Origin: Stromatinia cepivora | Lineage: Eukaryota; Ascomycota; Leotiomycetes; Helotiales; Sclerotiniaceae | Direction of reading: 5' to 3' | DNA: 64,000 nt | Assembly: GCA_014898415.1 (NCBI GenBank) | Contig: RCTD01000034.1 | Span: 62,001 to 126,000 of the forward strand | Shown here: positions 38,900-53,200 of the stretch, in pieces | Layout of the letters: every line of letters starts with the position of its first letter | Position numbering within the stretch: position 1 is the first letter of the stretch | Program-made: the position numbers and the translations under genes | Notes under the pieces: model-generated | Seen by the model: only the letters and a program-made list of their open reading frames with translations | The model's database searches: none | What the model was told of the DNA's origin: nothing

Positions 38900-41830
38900 A
38901 TTCTTGAATAATATTTAAATAATTCAATATTTTCTCTTTAAATTTATTCTTTCTAATAATTTGATTTGAAATTATCAATTCTTTGTTTATACTTATTTTA
39001 TTATTTATATAAACTTTTATTTAAATTTTGATATAATATCTAAAAAAGGATTTAATCAAATTATAGTCTTCTGTTCTATTAACAATAATACTCCTTTTCT
39101 TATTCAATACAAAAATCATTCTTTCAACAACAAAATCAAAGCATTTATATTCATTGAAATTTTTAAAATTAAGGAAAAATATAATGTTTTTAAACAATAG
39201 CTCAATTACTTTATAAATATTACTAACTTTATTAAAAACTTTACAAATAAAATAAAAGATCGGATCGAAGATCAGAAGCTTTATAAAACAATTGATTTCT
39301 TCAAAACCGATTATTTTGCTAAAAATAACAATACAATTTAATTTATCGAATAATATTATAATAAAACCAAAAAAGGTTTTAAAAATCTCAAAATAATTTG
39401 GACAATTGTTTAAAGAAAAGTTTTCGTTTATTTCTAATCGAAAAATATAAATTTAAATAATGTTTTAATAAAAACGAATATAATCTATTATATCTTTCGT
39501 TTTAATCTTTAAATCCTTATAAAGTTTCTGAATGAATATATAATTGAGTATTTTATATAAAAGAAAAATAAAGGAATTAAAAAGTATAATTCTATAGATT
39601 TCTGTATTATATATAAATTCATTACAAAAGTTGATACAAAGAATAAAAAAAATTAAACATTTTTCTTTTACAATTTTATATAAAATCCTATTCTTAGAAT
39701 TTGTAGATTTATTTTCAATAATTTCAGATTTCTAAAAAAATATTATAAAAACAAAAACCCTTTCGAAATTCAATAAAAAAATAAATCTATCTACAAAATA
39801 ACTACTATAGAAATTATCCCAATACTTTTTAATAATAATAATAATAAAAAGAAATCTAATACTAAAAAACAATTAAAAATAATTACTATATCAAATATCC
39901 CTTATATATATCGATTTCTTCATTCCTAAACAATTATACCAATTTCGAAATTTGCAACCACAAATATCGACAAATAAGAAAAAAAAGATTATCATTTTGA
40001 TTTCTCGAAAAAAGCCCTTTCTTATTTATTCATTTTAAATAAATTTATATTTTATTATTATACAATTAATTACAATACTAAACTTATTTCAAACAATAAT
40101 AATTCAGTCTCCAACAATTTTAAAACAATCTTAAATTCTTCATAGAAACTGAAAAACTATTCTTACAATTTAAATTATCAACTTAAAAAAAAATAATATT
40201 CTTTGATAAACAATAGATATATTGCCGACCAAATAAAATGAAAAATTATCACATTATTGGGAAAGCAAATCATCATAGATACTCTATATATATACTATTT
40301 ATATACCCTAATAAAACTCCTCGATTTAAAATCGAAATATATTTCAGTCAAAGAATTATAAAATAGATTAATTACTATTACCAGAAATCAAAAACACATT
40401 AACGAAATAAAATTAACAAAAGTATTTTATTTTTGATTCTATTTATATCAATCCTTAACTTTGAAATAATTAAAACAAACTTTTAATTTTAATCGATTTA
40501 ATTCAATAAGAAACTTTTATTCCCTTAACTTTAATAAAACTTTCAAAGATAATCTTCTTTTATTAGAATTATCAAATAAAGAATCCTTTAAGAATCAATT
40601 TACCTTATATATCCTTTCGTTTCAATATATCTTCGAATAAAAAGATGAATTCAATTTGCAAAATATTTGCAAAGATATTCTCACTATCTATAAATAACAT
40701 TTCTGCAGAATCTTTAAAAAAAATCCGTTTCTGAATTACTACTTTTCGATTATTCAATTTCTCTTAAAATACAATTCTATTTTATAATATACCATTATTT
40801 ATACTCGAAAAAATAAAGAATTCCATTTTATACTAATACCTTTATCTATATTATATTTTCCTGATTATAATAAAAAGTTTAATCTTTATTATTCCTTCTT
40901 TAATCTTTTCCATCTAATTTCCAAAAACAAACGAAAAGAAACTTCAAAAAAAATGATTATTATAATCGATCTTCCTAAACTAAAAAAATCAATTAAAAAC
41001 TTCTATAAAAAACATCAAATCCTTATTCCTTATAAACTAAATAACAATAATAATTTAATTCAGGAATTTCTAAAGAAATATTTTTTCACCTATCAATTAT
41101 AATATAATCTTAATTAAATAATAAAAAAAAAAACTTTCCACGAAACTAAACAAAAGAATCAATTTTATTAAAGAATTCTGGTTAAATCTGAATCCTGAAT
41201 AATTATAATTTAATCAAATACTATTTTGAGATATATCAACTTTTTTGAATTTTATAAATCGATTTTGATATTGATCTTCTATTTAATTATAACTTTAAAT
41301 AAAAAGAATATAAAGGATAATAGTTTTTACAAAAACCTTCAAAAATCTCTCCAAAATCAAATTGTTTCTTTTGAATTAAACAAACTTAATGAAGAAAATC
41401 TTTATATCCCTTAACTCTTTTTTTTTAATATCAATTTTATTCTACGAAATTATCTTTCTATAATCCTTTTAGAATACTTATTTTAGGATTTTAATATTAT
41501 AAAAAAAATAGTAAATAGATTATTCAAAACCAATAATAATGAATTCGAGTTTTGATATAAATGATGATATAATCTTGCAATGACAGATTTGGCTATCCAA
41601 TTTGAAGTATTCCAAGACAAGGAAAAGCAATAGGGAGATCGATCATTATTTATAGGTTATAATGCGTCTTTATAGAGGCAAAAAGCTCTTCGTGATAATA
41701 AGGATGCTTCTCAGGAACTTGAAATTCTTATCGAATTTGGTAAAGAAGCGACAAAAGCAGATTTGGACCAATAAGAATCTGGAGTATACTATTTTTTTAA
41801 AACGGTTTTAAAAATTACTTATCATCCTAA
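38900..41830 (+). pseudogene. Sense coding remnants downstream of integrase in A1 (unidentified ORF)
   Basis: Between integrase and the 3' LTR lie about 3.4 kb, longer than expected. Bridging single stops gives coherent sense peptides: NTPFLIQYKNHSFNNKIKAF and IEDQKLYKTIDFFKTDYF (about 39.1-39.3 kb), DYHFDFSKKALSYL (about 40.0 kb), and near the 3' LTR MTDLAIQFEVFQDKEKQ, then ALRDNKDASQELEILIEFGK and KEATKADLDQ with TAG/TAA where CAG/CAA is expected (41,582-41,810). The same region exists in A2, so it belongs to the family. The antisense open frame at 43,086-43,418 in A2 is its shadow. I recognise no domain. Confidence 0.5.
41575..41830. other. Low-RIP patch inside A1
   Basis: About 255 bp with clearly higher GC than the flanks (for example GCGACAAAAGCAGATTTGGA), next to sequence of about 20% GC. 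The homologous stretch in A2 (29.40-29.53 and 30.0-30.12 kb) is more mutated. Confidence 0.7.
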
Positions 41831-41946
41831 TTTGCTGATACTCTAATTGGCTTTCCTTAGTTTAATTGTTTTTTGATCTCTTTAGTTTTTATCTTTTGTA
41901 ATTATCCTAAAGTTAAATAGAATATATATTTTGAAAAAAAGAAGGA

Positions 41947-42238
41947 TATAAAAAAATTGAAATATTAAAGTTTAATATATAGTTAATTTATAATTATATA
42001 ATTATATGATTTTTCGTAGTTAGATATAAGAAAGGGCTTTGTTCCCTTTTCTTTAAAAAAAATCAATCGTTTTTTCATTAATCTTTTTATACTTCATTTA
42101 TATACAACCCAAATTATTGTTTAAATCTACTAGTTTTATTATTTGAAGCTTTTACAATATAATTTGATCAATTCAAATTCCTATTTCCCCTTATAGTGTG
42201 CTATCGGGACGCATGTATCTCGACCTACCTCTTTCACA
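41947..42238 (+). repeat. 3' LTR of A1
   Basis: 292 bp. Inner end mutated (TATAAAAAAATTGAAATATT); outer end intact (ACGCATGTATCTCGACC then TACCTCTTTCACA). GTAC follows. Confidence 0.92.
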
Positions 42239-43599
42239 GTACTATCCCTTTTCAAACTAGTAATCTAAATCGCAAAAATAACCTTTTAATTCCTATAAAG
42301 AATTTAAAATTATCTTAAAATTGTTAAAAACTGAATCGTTATTATTTGAAACAAATTCAATATTATAATCAATTATACAATAACGAAATACAAATCTGTT
42401 TAAAATAGATAAATAAGAAAAAGCTTTTTTCGAAAAATCAAAATGATAATCTTTCTTTTTCCATTTATCGATATTTGCAATTGTAAACTCCGAAATTGAT
42501 ATAATCGTTTGGGAATAAAGAAATCAATATATATAAAAAATATCTAATATAATAATTACTTTTAATCGTTCTTTAATATTAGATTCTTTTTTATTATTAT
42601 CATTATTGAAAAATATTAAAGCAATTTCTATAATAATCATTTTATAAATAGATTTATTCTTTTATTGAATTTCGAAAAGGTTTTTGTTTTTATAATATTC
42701 TTTTAGAAATCCGAAATTATCGAAAATAAATCTACAAATTCTAAGAATAGGATTTTATACAAAATTATAAAAAAAAAGTATCCAATCTTTTTTATTCTTT
42801 ATATCAACTTTTGTAATAAATCTATATATAATATAGAAATCTATAAAATTATACTTTTTGATTCTTTTATTTTTTTTTTATATAAGATATTCAATTATAT
42901 ACCTATTCAGAAACTTTATAAGGATTTGAAAATTAAAATGAAAAATATAATAAACTATATTCATTTTTATTGAAATATTATTTAAACTTATATCTTTTAA
43001 TTAGAAATAAACGAAAGCTTTTTTTTTAAACGATTATTCAAATTCTTTTGAAATTTTTAAGATCTTTTTTGATTTTATTATAATATTGTTTAACAAATTG
43101 AATTGTATTATTATTTTTAGTAAAATAATTGGTTTTGAAGAGATCAGTTGTTTTATAAAGCTTTTGATCTTCAATCCAATCTTTTATTTTATTTATAAAA
43201 TCTTTAATGAAGTTAATAATATTTATAGAATAATTGAGCTATTATTCAAGAACATTATATTTTTCTTTAACTTCAAGAGTTTTAATGAATACGAATATTT
43301 CGATTTTATTATTAAAGGAATGATTTTTATATTGAATAAGAAAAAAAATATTATTATTAATAGAATGAAAGATTATAATTTGATTAGATTCTTTTCTAGA
43401 TATTATATCAAAATTTAAATAAAAGTTTGTATAAATAATAAAATGAATATAAATAAAGAGTTAATAATTTCAAATCAAATTATTAGAAAAGGTAGATTTA
43501 AAAAGAAAATATTGGATTATTCAAATATTGTTTAGGAATTATTTATAAATTGTTCAAAAACAAAATCAATAATATAATAAGTTTTTTCAAAAAGGATTC

Positions 43600-46500
43600 A
43601 AATATTCTTTTTTTTCTAAGAATTATAAGACTTTTTTTGTTAAACTTTTTAATTAATGATCAAAAGTTTGTAATAACAATTTTTTTTCGATTTATTGTAT
43701 TTGTTCTTTTTTTTTGATTTTATATTGTTTTATAATTAAACAAAAAATAATCCTTAATTATTTATTATCTTTTATTTGAAAGATTATAAATATTTAGAAA
43801 TTTGATTCTTTTAATTTATTTATTTATATAAATCCTTAGAATTATTATTTATAAAAAGATCTAAATACAAAATGTATTTTTTAAGATAAATATTTATATA
43901 AATTTTATTAAATAGAATATTATTTATTTCTTCAAAAATGTATATAAAAAGATTTTTCAACTTTTTTATTATTTTGTAAAATCTATATTATTTGAAAGCA
44001 AATTTTGTATTACAAAATATATCGATTTTTGATTAAGGATTATAATATAGAATTATATCTCCAATTCGAATATTCTTATCCAATATTTTGCGATCGAGAT
44101 TATATTGAAATTTATTATCTTTTTTGTAATATTATTTATGAAAGATTATTTCTTTAATATCTTTATTTAGTATTTTTAATTATTATATTTTAATAATCAA
44201 TAAATCTTCCCGGATTTGTATACTTTCCCAATTAAGGATCATTTAAATCGTATATATAATTTCAAAAAGTAATATAATTTTCTGTTTATAGATTAATTCA
44301 AATAATGTTTTATTTATTGATTTGTAAATTAAAATATGATTAATAAATAATATTGTTTTCAATTATTCAAATCATTTATATCTTCCTTGTAATAAACAAA
44401 AAAATACTTTTATAATAAAATAATAATCTTTTTCTATTATTCTATTGATTTATAAATAATAGATTGATATCTTGATTTTATCAATTCTATATTTTTTATG
44501 ATAAATAAATATAACACCTTTATTTTCAAATTCTTTATTTACAATAACTTTTTTAAAAAAATCATAATAATAGATTACTTTATAAAGAAATTTGGCAATT
44601 GTTTTTGAAACAATATTCTATAAGATTTTAGTTTTCATTTAATCATTTAGATCTTTTTGTAAAATAATGAAATATTTGAATTTATAATTGTTAAGTATTT
44701 TTATAATATTTTTATCAACTTTATATTAAATATTTGAAATTCAAGTAGTAATCATTGATTTATTTGTTTATTTGAACAATTTGAATTAATAAACAGAATA
44801 AAAAATTATTCAATTTTTTATATCCTTGTATATCCTATTTTATTAATAATAATTGTATATTTTAGTATACAATGATTTTAAACTTTTATAATTCAATTCT
44901 TTATATACTCGAATCATAATTTTTGTTTTTTCGATTAGATTGTTGTTTATTATTATATAAATAGGAGATAATCTATTTCTCTGGATTCTAAATAAATAAT
45001 AATCCTTTATATAAAAGTTGAAAACTTTCTTTTTGAAAATTTATCAATCCTTTATTGATATATTTTTAAATCTTTGTAATATAATGATATATTAAATAAT
45101 CATTTATATTTTTTTATTTCTGTTTTCTAAAATTTAAAATGATTTTAAAATTTTGGAGTTATTTATATTTATCATTGGATTTATTTATAACAAGTTCAGA
45201 TTTGTGATAATTAAATTATTAATATTTTCTTTATATTCTTTATTAATATTATTCGAAATAATTTGTGATCGTTATAATAAAGTATTTATAATAATATTTT
45301 TATTTTCAAAAATATATTTGATATCAAAATCAAAGAATCTAATTTAAGTAATCTATTTTGTAATCAAAGTATTAAATAGATTTGTAATTACTCTATTTAA
45401 TTAAATTACAAATATATTTGTATTAATTTCTAAAAGGAAATAAATATTATAAAAATCTCTTTTGTATTTTTGCAGAATTTTAAGTACTCTCTTATATTTT
45501 CTTTTAATAGTATTATAATTCTGTTTAGTATAATTCTATATATTATTTTCATATCTAATAATAATATAAGATTTATCATTATATATTTGATTTAAAATAA
45601 TTCCTTATTCTATTAAATTAATATCAATAGTAAATATAATGATTCCAATTCCAAATAAATAAATCAATAGAAAAAGAATTAGAACTGAAGTTAATTTGTT
45701 TTTCAACAAAATTATTATAGTATTATAATTAACGATTTAAATGAATTCTATATCTTTTTTTAATAATATGTAGAAAGATTTTATAATAATAATAAAATTC
45801 TTTATTCAAAATCAATAGAAGATATATATTCCAAAAAATATTTTAATTTCATAGTTGTTCGAGTAAAATGATTATTCAAGTATCTTAATGATTTTGGTAG
45901 TATCGGGATTTCTTTTTGTAGAATTGATATAATAATTTATGATTTGGCTTTTATTATAATATTATTTGAATTTGATATTGATAATATATTTTATATATTT
46001 AATATATTCTATTATAATATCCAGGTTTTTCAGATATTCGATAATGAATTTCTTCAATCCAGATTCAATTTCAATTTCATTATATCGAATTTTAAAATTT
46101 TTAATTTCAATATTATTCAAATAAGGTATAATAACATTAAATATAATATTTTATAATATCTTTAATATAATCCTTACAAATTGAATAATCGAATTAGTAA
46201 TTCTTTGTAATAGAATAATGAACTTTATTAAATTAAAAAGGATTATAATAATAATAATATTTTTATTCTTTTTATTTAAAGATATTTGATTATATTTAGA
46301 AAAAAAGTTAATCAAAAATATTAATGAATATTCAGTTATTTGTTTAGCAAATTCCTTTAAATTTGGAGATATATTTGTGTTTCGTAGAGTTATAATATTT
46401 GTTTTTGTCATTATAATAACGATATAGTATTTACTAATCTTGTTTTTTTTAATTAAATATTAAGGGTTTTGATATAATCCTTTTTCTTTTTTTAATATAT

Positions 46501-47765
46501 TTTGTTTGATATAATCTTTTATTATTTCGATAATTATTAATAAAAAGGCTTTAAAGGATATAAAATCAAGAGTTTGCTAGGTTTTATATAATATTGTCTT
46601 GATAATCTATAACAAAGCAATTGAAGATTTGATATTACCGATTTTCATTTAATCAAAAGTTAATATTATTTTTTGATTTTATAATAATACAAAAAAAAGT
46701 TTTTTTTTATATTTCTAAAATATATTTTTAATATCTAATAATATTAAATATTTTTGTATTAATTAGAAACCTTTAAATTTGGTATTGAAGTATAATATCA
46801 AATATTTCGAAAAGAAATTTGATAATTGATATTTAAAATATTTTATATATTCTAATTCTAATTAATTAAAGTTATTTCTTGGGATCTCTTTATCGATATA
46901 TTTTGTTTTATTTAAAAGTTTTATTTTATTCTTTTTTTTCTTATATATATTGTTGATTGAAATAAGAATTTCGGATTTGATATTGATTAGTTTTTTTTCA
47001 AATATTATTTTTTGTTTTAAATTCTTTCAAATCGAAATGAATATTATTAGTAATAAAATATTCTTGAAATTCTTTTAATTTTGAATTTTTAATATTATTA
47101 AATATATTTTTAATATCAAAATCAAAAGCAATTCGAATAATATTTATATTGAACTTTACAGAATTTAAAATTGTTTTAAAATTTAGGATACCAATTAAAA
47201 GTTCTAAGAAATAGTTTTTAATGAATTCTTCAAATTTCTCTTTACTTTTGATAGTATTTAAGACTTTTGGAAAATCATTAATATAATTTCTAAGATTTGT
47301 ATTATTTATTCTTTTCTCAATTTTTCAAGATTAATCTATATAATATCTATTTTGCGTTTTGATTCAATCGTTTAATAATCGATTTTATTAATATTATTAT
47401 TATTAATAATCTATATAATCTATTTATCTCTTTTATATTCAAAATCGATCTTTTTTATAAACAAATATAATATCCTTAATAACAATGAATCTTTGGCGTT
47501 ATTCAAAACAAAAATATCAATAACGTTTTTAACTTTTCCAAAATTGATTTCTATATTTTCAATCAATTTATATAAAATAATGATATTTCCATTAAGAATA
47601 ATTATTATCGTTTTATATTTGTATATTATAAATCTCAATTCTTTTACAACTTCCAAGTTTATTATATTGATTATCAATTCTGAATCGATAATATTATTAA
47701 TTTTAATATTTTTATTTATAAGGATTACAATGATAATAGATATATTATATATTTCTTTTGATTAA
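43600..47765 (-). pseudogene. Pol remnant of A2 (integrase, RNase H, RT, protease in plus-strand order)
   Basis: On the minus strand, 47,680-47,420 reads IIDSELIINIINLEVVKEL, the protease with Gly of DSG changed to Glu. 46,411-46,151 reads FLINFFSKYNQISLNKKNK and then RITNSIIQFVRIILKIL, matching the RT stretch SLIDFFSGYDQ and GATNSVAQFVRIVLKIL that I know from fungal Gypsy elements. The 45,347-45,153 interval is the RNase H part equivalent to 37,092-37,286 in A1. Stops and Asp-to-Asn changes follow the RIP pattern. Integrase positions are inferred by alignment with A1. Confidence 0.7.
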
Positions 47766-49320
47766 TAATTAAAGGAGATATTTAAATAATTAATAATTAT
47801 TAAAGTTGTTATAGTTTTTTCGATAGAAATTTCTGAATTTCTGAAAAACTCTTTTTATTCTTTGATATTTACGATTAATATTTTCTTGAAAGTTTGTTTA
47901 AGAAAATCTGGTATATATATAAAAACAATCCTGATTGTTATCGGGATTTTGATTTTGTAAATCTATTTTAAGATTTTTATTAAGGATTTTATAATATAAA
48001 TAATAATTAATATTTGCCTTTTTATTTTTGAGGATCTAATATAAAAGTTGAATATTTTATCCTTTCGCATTATGCCATTCTCATTGGGTTCAGGAAGGTT
48101 TTTCCCTTTCTGAGATTTTTTTGCTTTATCTTTTTCGCTTTCATCAATATTTATAGTTTCATTTTTATTAAAGAATTCTTTCTTTAATTTCTCTTTTTCA
48201 ATTTGATTTATTATTCTAAATAATACCTTTCAAGAAATGCTTAATGATTTTTGAGATTTATCAATTTTACTTTATTTTATCGATTTGGACTTTTTAAATA
48301 ATCGATTTTATAATCTTGAAGTTTCTTTAGATTGAATAATTATATTGATATTGATAATTTCCTTTTTTTAATAATTAATATTATTTACAAATATACCCTT
48401 TATAATTTCGATATTAAAGATTCTGAAATTCAATAAATTATCCTTAATATTGGATTTCTTCAATTGCTTCTTTTGTTAATCAAATCTATAAGTTTTTATA
48501 TATATTTCAATTTGATAACTTTCTAAAAAATCCTTTTGTTTAAAAATTAAAGAAGGATTAGGATATTCTTTAGAATCAAATATGAAAACTTTATATTCGT
48601 TATAATAATATAATTCAATATTAATATTATTAATTTTCTTAAGATAATTTTGTTTTATAATATAATCATTATTATAAAAAGATTTTCCAAAATAATAATA
48701 ACAAAGATAATTCTTTTTGTAAATTCCATTTATATCAAAAAAAATCTCTTTCTATTTATTTTGAATAAAATAATTATTATATTTTGTATTACCTTTTTGA
48801 TAAATAATTTGATATTATAATAACAAAAAAAATAATTTCGAATTCTTTATATCTTTGATTCTCATTTTCAAATAATTCATATTGAGTTTATCCAAAAAAT
48901 CAATGATTTCATTTATAATGTTCTTTATCTTTTATTCTTAAAAATAAAACTTTATATTGATATTAAAGATAAATAGAGTTTTTATATATTCATATATAAC
49001 TTAAGAAACAATAATCTAATGAAATTTAGATTTTTCGTAAATTCAAATAATAAAATCTTCAGAAAAGTATTATTTATAAACTTTATTTATTATTCTTTTG
49101 AAATTTACAAAAGCAAGATTATCAAAATCAATTTTAAACTATTTAATAATCTTTTTTCCTATTTAGATATACAGATTATATAAGAATATCCTTCCAGCTT
49201 CAAATTTGATGATTATATAATTATCAATAAATTGAATAATCGAAAATATAAATTTGATAATATAATCTTTTATTATTATTAAATTTACATTATAATCCTC
49301 TTCATTTTTATTATATTAAT

Positions 49321-49486
49321 TGTTAACTTTTGGTGCAGGAAGTAGTAGTATTGTTGATTGTATAGATTGAACTAAGGATCTTTAATTCTAGTAGAAATAG
49401 AATTGAGATTATTCCCAAATATAGTTTGTACATTATTATAGTTTTGTAATCTCAATTCTAATTTTATGATAGCTTTATTTTTAATA
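49321..49486 (-). repeat. 3' LTR of Copia element C
   Basis: 166 bp. Outer end TGTTAACTTTTGGTGCAGGA intact. Against the partner (TATTAACTTTTGGTATAGGA) all differences here are transitions of the RIP type. Confidence 0.93.
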
Positions 49487-49518
49487 CTCTTTTATTGAGG
49501 ATATCCTATTCGATCTTT

Positions 49519-52500
49519 TTAGATTATTAATCCCAATATTTTCTTGAATTTTTCGAAAGCAATCTTTATACAAAGCTTTGTTATTTTGTTAACAATTATA
49601 TTATATATATTGATATAATTAATAACGATTTTCTTTTTTTCTATCAAATCTTTAATAAAATGATAACTGATATTTATATGTTTGGATTGTTTATACAAAT
49701 ATAAGTTTTTGGTTAAAACTAAAGTGCTTTGATTATTATTAAGCATTTGAACTGTATCTCTGTTTTTTTCAATATAACTTAATCTGAATAAGTTTTTGAG
49801 TATTTGTACAATCTATCTCTTTTATTTGATGAACATTGTTATCGCAATATATTTTGATTTTATATTAGAGATAGTTATAGATATTTGTTTTTTGTTAACC
49901 CATAATATAAGACCTTTATAGAATATTACAATTCCTTTTGAAACACTTTTCCGATTATATTTGTTATTAGTTTAATCTATATCTGTATATATTTTTATTG
50001 TATTATCAAATATATTATATTCTTTATAGATATTAGATTGTATTTTCTTTGATCCGAATTATAGTTTCTGTTTGATTGTTGATCGTAGATATTATATTAG
50101 ATTCTTCAAAGTTATAGTATAATGTTTTATTGGTTTTATTATAAATTGTGAAAATCTTTTAATTAAAAATGTTATATTTGATTGAGTATATATTATTAAA
50201 TGAATTATATTTTCTATTCGTTATTGATATTCATTTACATTTATTAATTCATTGTTATCGGTTATTAGCCGGAGATAGGTATAATCCATTATTGATAGTT
50301 TTTTGGTTTAATATTGTTTATATATAATATTGTATTTGGTTAGTATAGTATCGAGATATTCTTTTTGATTTATAATTAATATATATGCTTTTCTATTATA
50401 AATGATTTTAATATTTAGGATCTTATTAATCTTTTCTAAATTCTTAATGTTAAAATGAACCGATAGTTTTTTATCGAATTAAGTGATTTGCGATGATGTA
50501 TATAATATAATAACGATATTGTCGATATATATTAATAATATTATATTACGGTCTTTGGATATATATAGATATAAATCTGTTAAATTTTATACAAAATCTA
50601 TATCTAAAAGTTTTTTCTTTAATAATAAATTTCAATTCCTTTTAGTTTATTTCAAATTATATAGGCTTTGTAGGGTTTGTAATATATATCCTTTTTTGAC
50701 TTTAATATTTTGAGATAATTCGAGGTAGATCTTTTCCTTCAAGTGTAATTCGATAAAGGTATTTTTGATATCGAAATATGAATATTCCAAATTTTCCTTT
50801 ACAATAATAATTAGGAATAATTTGAGTATATTTAGTTTCATTATTAATATAAACGTTTCGTTGTAATTCTTTTTTAATATCTGATTAAATCTTTGAATTA
50901 CTAATCTTGTTTTGAATCGTTTTATCTTGTTATTTTTGATTTTAATTGTAAATATTCATTTCATCAAAACTAGATTATTTTCTTTAGGGAATATATATTT
51001 TTCTTAAATATTATTTTGAATCAAAAATGTGATTTCTTTTTGGATAGTTTCTTTCTATTTTTCAAAATATTTTCGATCCAATATTGCTTTTTTATAAATT
51101 CTTAATATTTTGATTTCTAAAACTTTTTCGATTGGATATATTATATTTTCTATATTATTTATATTTATCAACGAAATTATAAAATCTAAAACGATTTTGT
51201 TTTTAATATAAAGATTCATTTTATAAATAATTGGGATTATAATTATAATGTATTTTATACTTTTTTGAGTTTTAATTTATATAAATATTGTAATCAATAC
51301 TTTTATAATTTTGCTTTCCTATTCTTCTTCAAAATCTTGTTCTATATTTCTTTTTTGTTTTTGTATTAAATATCTTAAGGATTTGTCTTCAAAATCCATT
51401 TCATCCTTTTACTCGATTTTAAATAATTATAAATTTACTTTGCTTTTTGATTTTATTGAAATAGATTTATCAACAAAATTTAAAACGATTTTAAATTTTG
51501 TTTTTGATATAGATTCAGGATTTACAAAAGTTGATTTTTGGATTAGACTTTCTAAAATAATAGATTCGATATCTAAAGTATCTTTGGAAGAAGATTTTTG
51601 ATTTGTTTTCTAGATATTGTTATCTTTATTTTTATTATATATTGATATTGATATATCTAATTTATTTGGTTTCAATTCGATAATTGGGGTACTTAATATA
51701 ATCATTGAATTTGGTATAATATTTATTAAAAGGAATACTTAAAATAAAGGTGATATAAGTATCGCGTTTGATATTGAAAATAAAGAAAGTATTTTATTTG
51801 TTATTAATTTATTATAAGGTTTTCGATTTGATTTTATATTCTTTGTTCTTTATAGATCTGATTCATAATTTCTTAATTTAAAATCCAAATCTTTTTTTCG
51901 ATAAGATTTATTTATAATTATTTTGCTTAATCAAAATATATAATTTAATTTTAAAGAATACATTTTGATATATTTGTTCATAATTTTTGAATACTTTAAA
52001 AATATATCGATTCTCGAAGTATTTTGCAATTTGTTATATCTTTATTCTTTTGGAATAATTTTGGGATTAATATAAATGTAATATTTGTTCCCCTAGATTT
52101 TATATATCTTTATATTTGGTATTATATTTGTAAAAACTTTTATAAAAGATCAATCTATTTCGTTTATATTAGAATCAATATTAATACAATTTCTAATATA
52201 AATATTATATTTTATAATTTCATTTCAAAATTCTAATAATAATCTAATTTCTTTTAATATTACTTTTATATTTGTTTTTATAATCCTTATATTCTGTTTT
52301 ATAAGTTTATTTTGATATAAAGAGATAATTATTATAATTTCGGATTATATATTTGATAATCATTTACAAATAGCTTATAGGAATTCCAATATATTGTTAA
52401 TCCTAATTATAATAATCTTTTCTTCAATAACTAATTCTATTTCCTTTTTCTAAATTTTCAATATTTGAATTATATTATTTTTTTGTTTAAATAATATAAT

Positions 52501-53200
52501 CCAATTTATTTTTGTATAATTATTAATGATCAATATGAAATAACAATTCCCTTGAATCGATTTTGAAAATGGTTTTGTAATATCGAAATGTATAAATTCG
52601 AATCTTTTTGATTTGTATAGATTCAATTGCTTCAAAATATAATTGGTTATTTTGGTGAATATATATACTTTGTAGATATCTAATTTAATTGGGATCTTTA
52701 TTGATTTGATTATATTGAATATTTTGTATAGATTTTTGATTTTGTTTGAATCTAAATGATTGAATTTTCGATATTATAATAAATATCTTTCTTTCTTTTT
52801 AAATATTAATTCATTATCGATATCTTTGATACTATTGATTATCTTTGAAAAAAAACTTTTTTCCTAATCATTTTGGTATATACTAAAATAGAAAACTGTA
52901 TTTTTATATTCTTTAATTATATATGAAATTATATATATTCTATTTTATATTTTAATACAGATAACTTTTTTATTATCCTTTTTGAAATATATATGATGAA
53001 AATTAAATTCCTTTTGCAATTCTGTTTTACAAATCCTTTTTCTTAATAATAAGTTTACTTTTAGCCCTAATATATATAATATATTTGAAAATAGTATTTT
53101 AGAATTATCTTTGTATATTATATCCACTAAACCTTTATAATAATAATATATCATTTCTTTATCAACCTTTATTCTTTATTTGATAATAGATTTTATTGAT
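49519..53200 (-). pseudogene. Copia polyprotein remnant (GAG-pre-integrase, integrase, RT, RNase H)
   Basis: Minus-strand blocks in sense order: SNILYILGLKVNLLLRKRIC (about 53,080, GAG-pre-integrase region); FIHFDITKPFSKSIQGNCYF with NNYTKINW (52,600-52,480, integrase core, normally D..GPFP.S..G.RYF..F.DDY); YSYFDIKNTFIELHLKEKIY with LQTLQSLYNLK (50,790-50,650, RT, normally DVKNAFL.G.L.E.IYM and SLYGLK); LIYIDNIVI (about 50,530, the YVDD box with the second Asp now Asn); and NNNQSTLVLTKN with SKHINISYHFIKDLI (49,740-49,640, RNase H, normally DNQSA). These are all Copia hallmarks. Confidence 0.88.

Larger units (their letters stand above)
31498..42238 (+). mobile_element. Ty3/Gypsy element A1, complete (10,741 bp), inserted in A2
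   Basis: LTRs of exactly 292 bp at 31,498-31,789 and 41,947-42,238 start TG and end CA (or its RIP product TA). GTAC precedes (31,494-31,497) and follows (42,239-42,242), a 4-bp target duplication. Plus-strand order: gag region (about 32.3-34.6 kb), protease (about 34.70-35.02 kb), RT/RNase H (about 35.98-37.2 kb), integrase (about 37.45-38.4 kb), then an unusually long 3.4-kb region with sense coding remnants before the 3' LTR. GC is about 20% except for a patch at 41,575-41,830. As the innermost Gypsy copy it is the youngest of the two. Confidence 0.92.

Noticed and set aside
43086..43418. 110-codon plus-strand open frame in A2
   Set aside because: Antisense to the sense remnant seen in A1 at 39.0-39.3 kb, which has the more protein-like translation.
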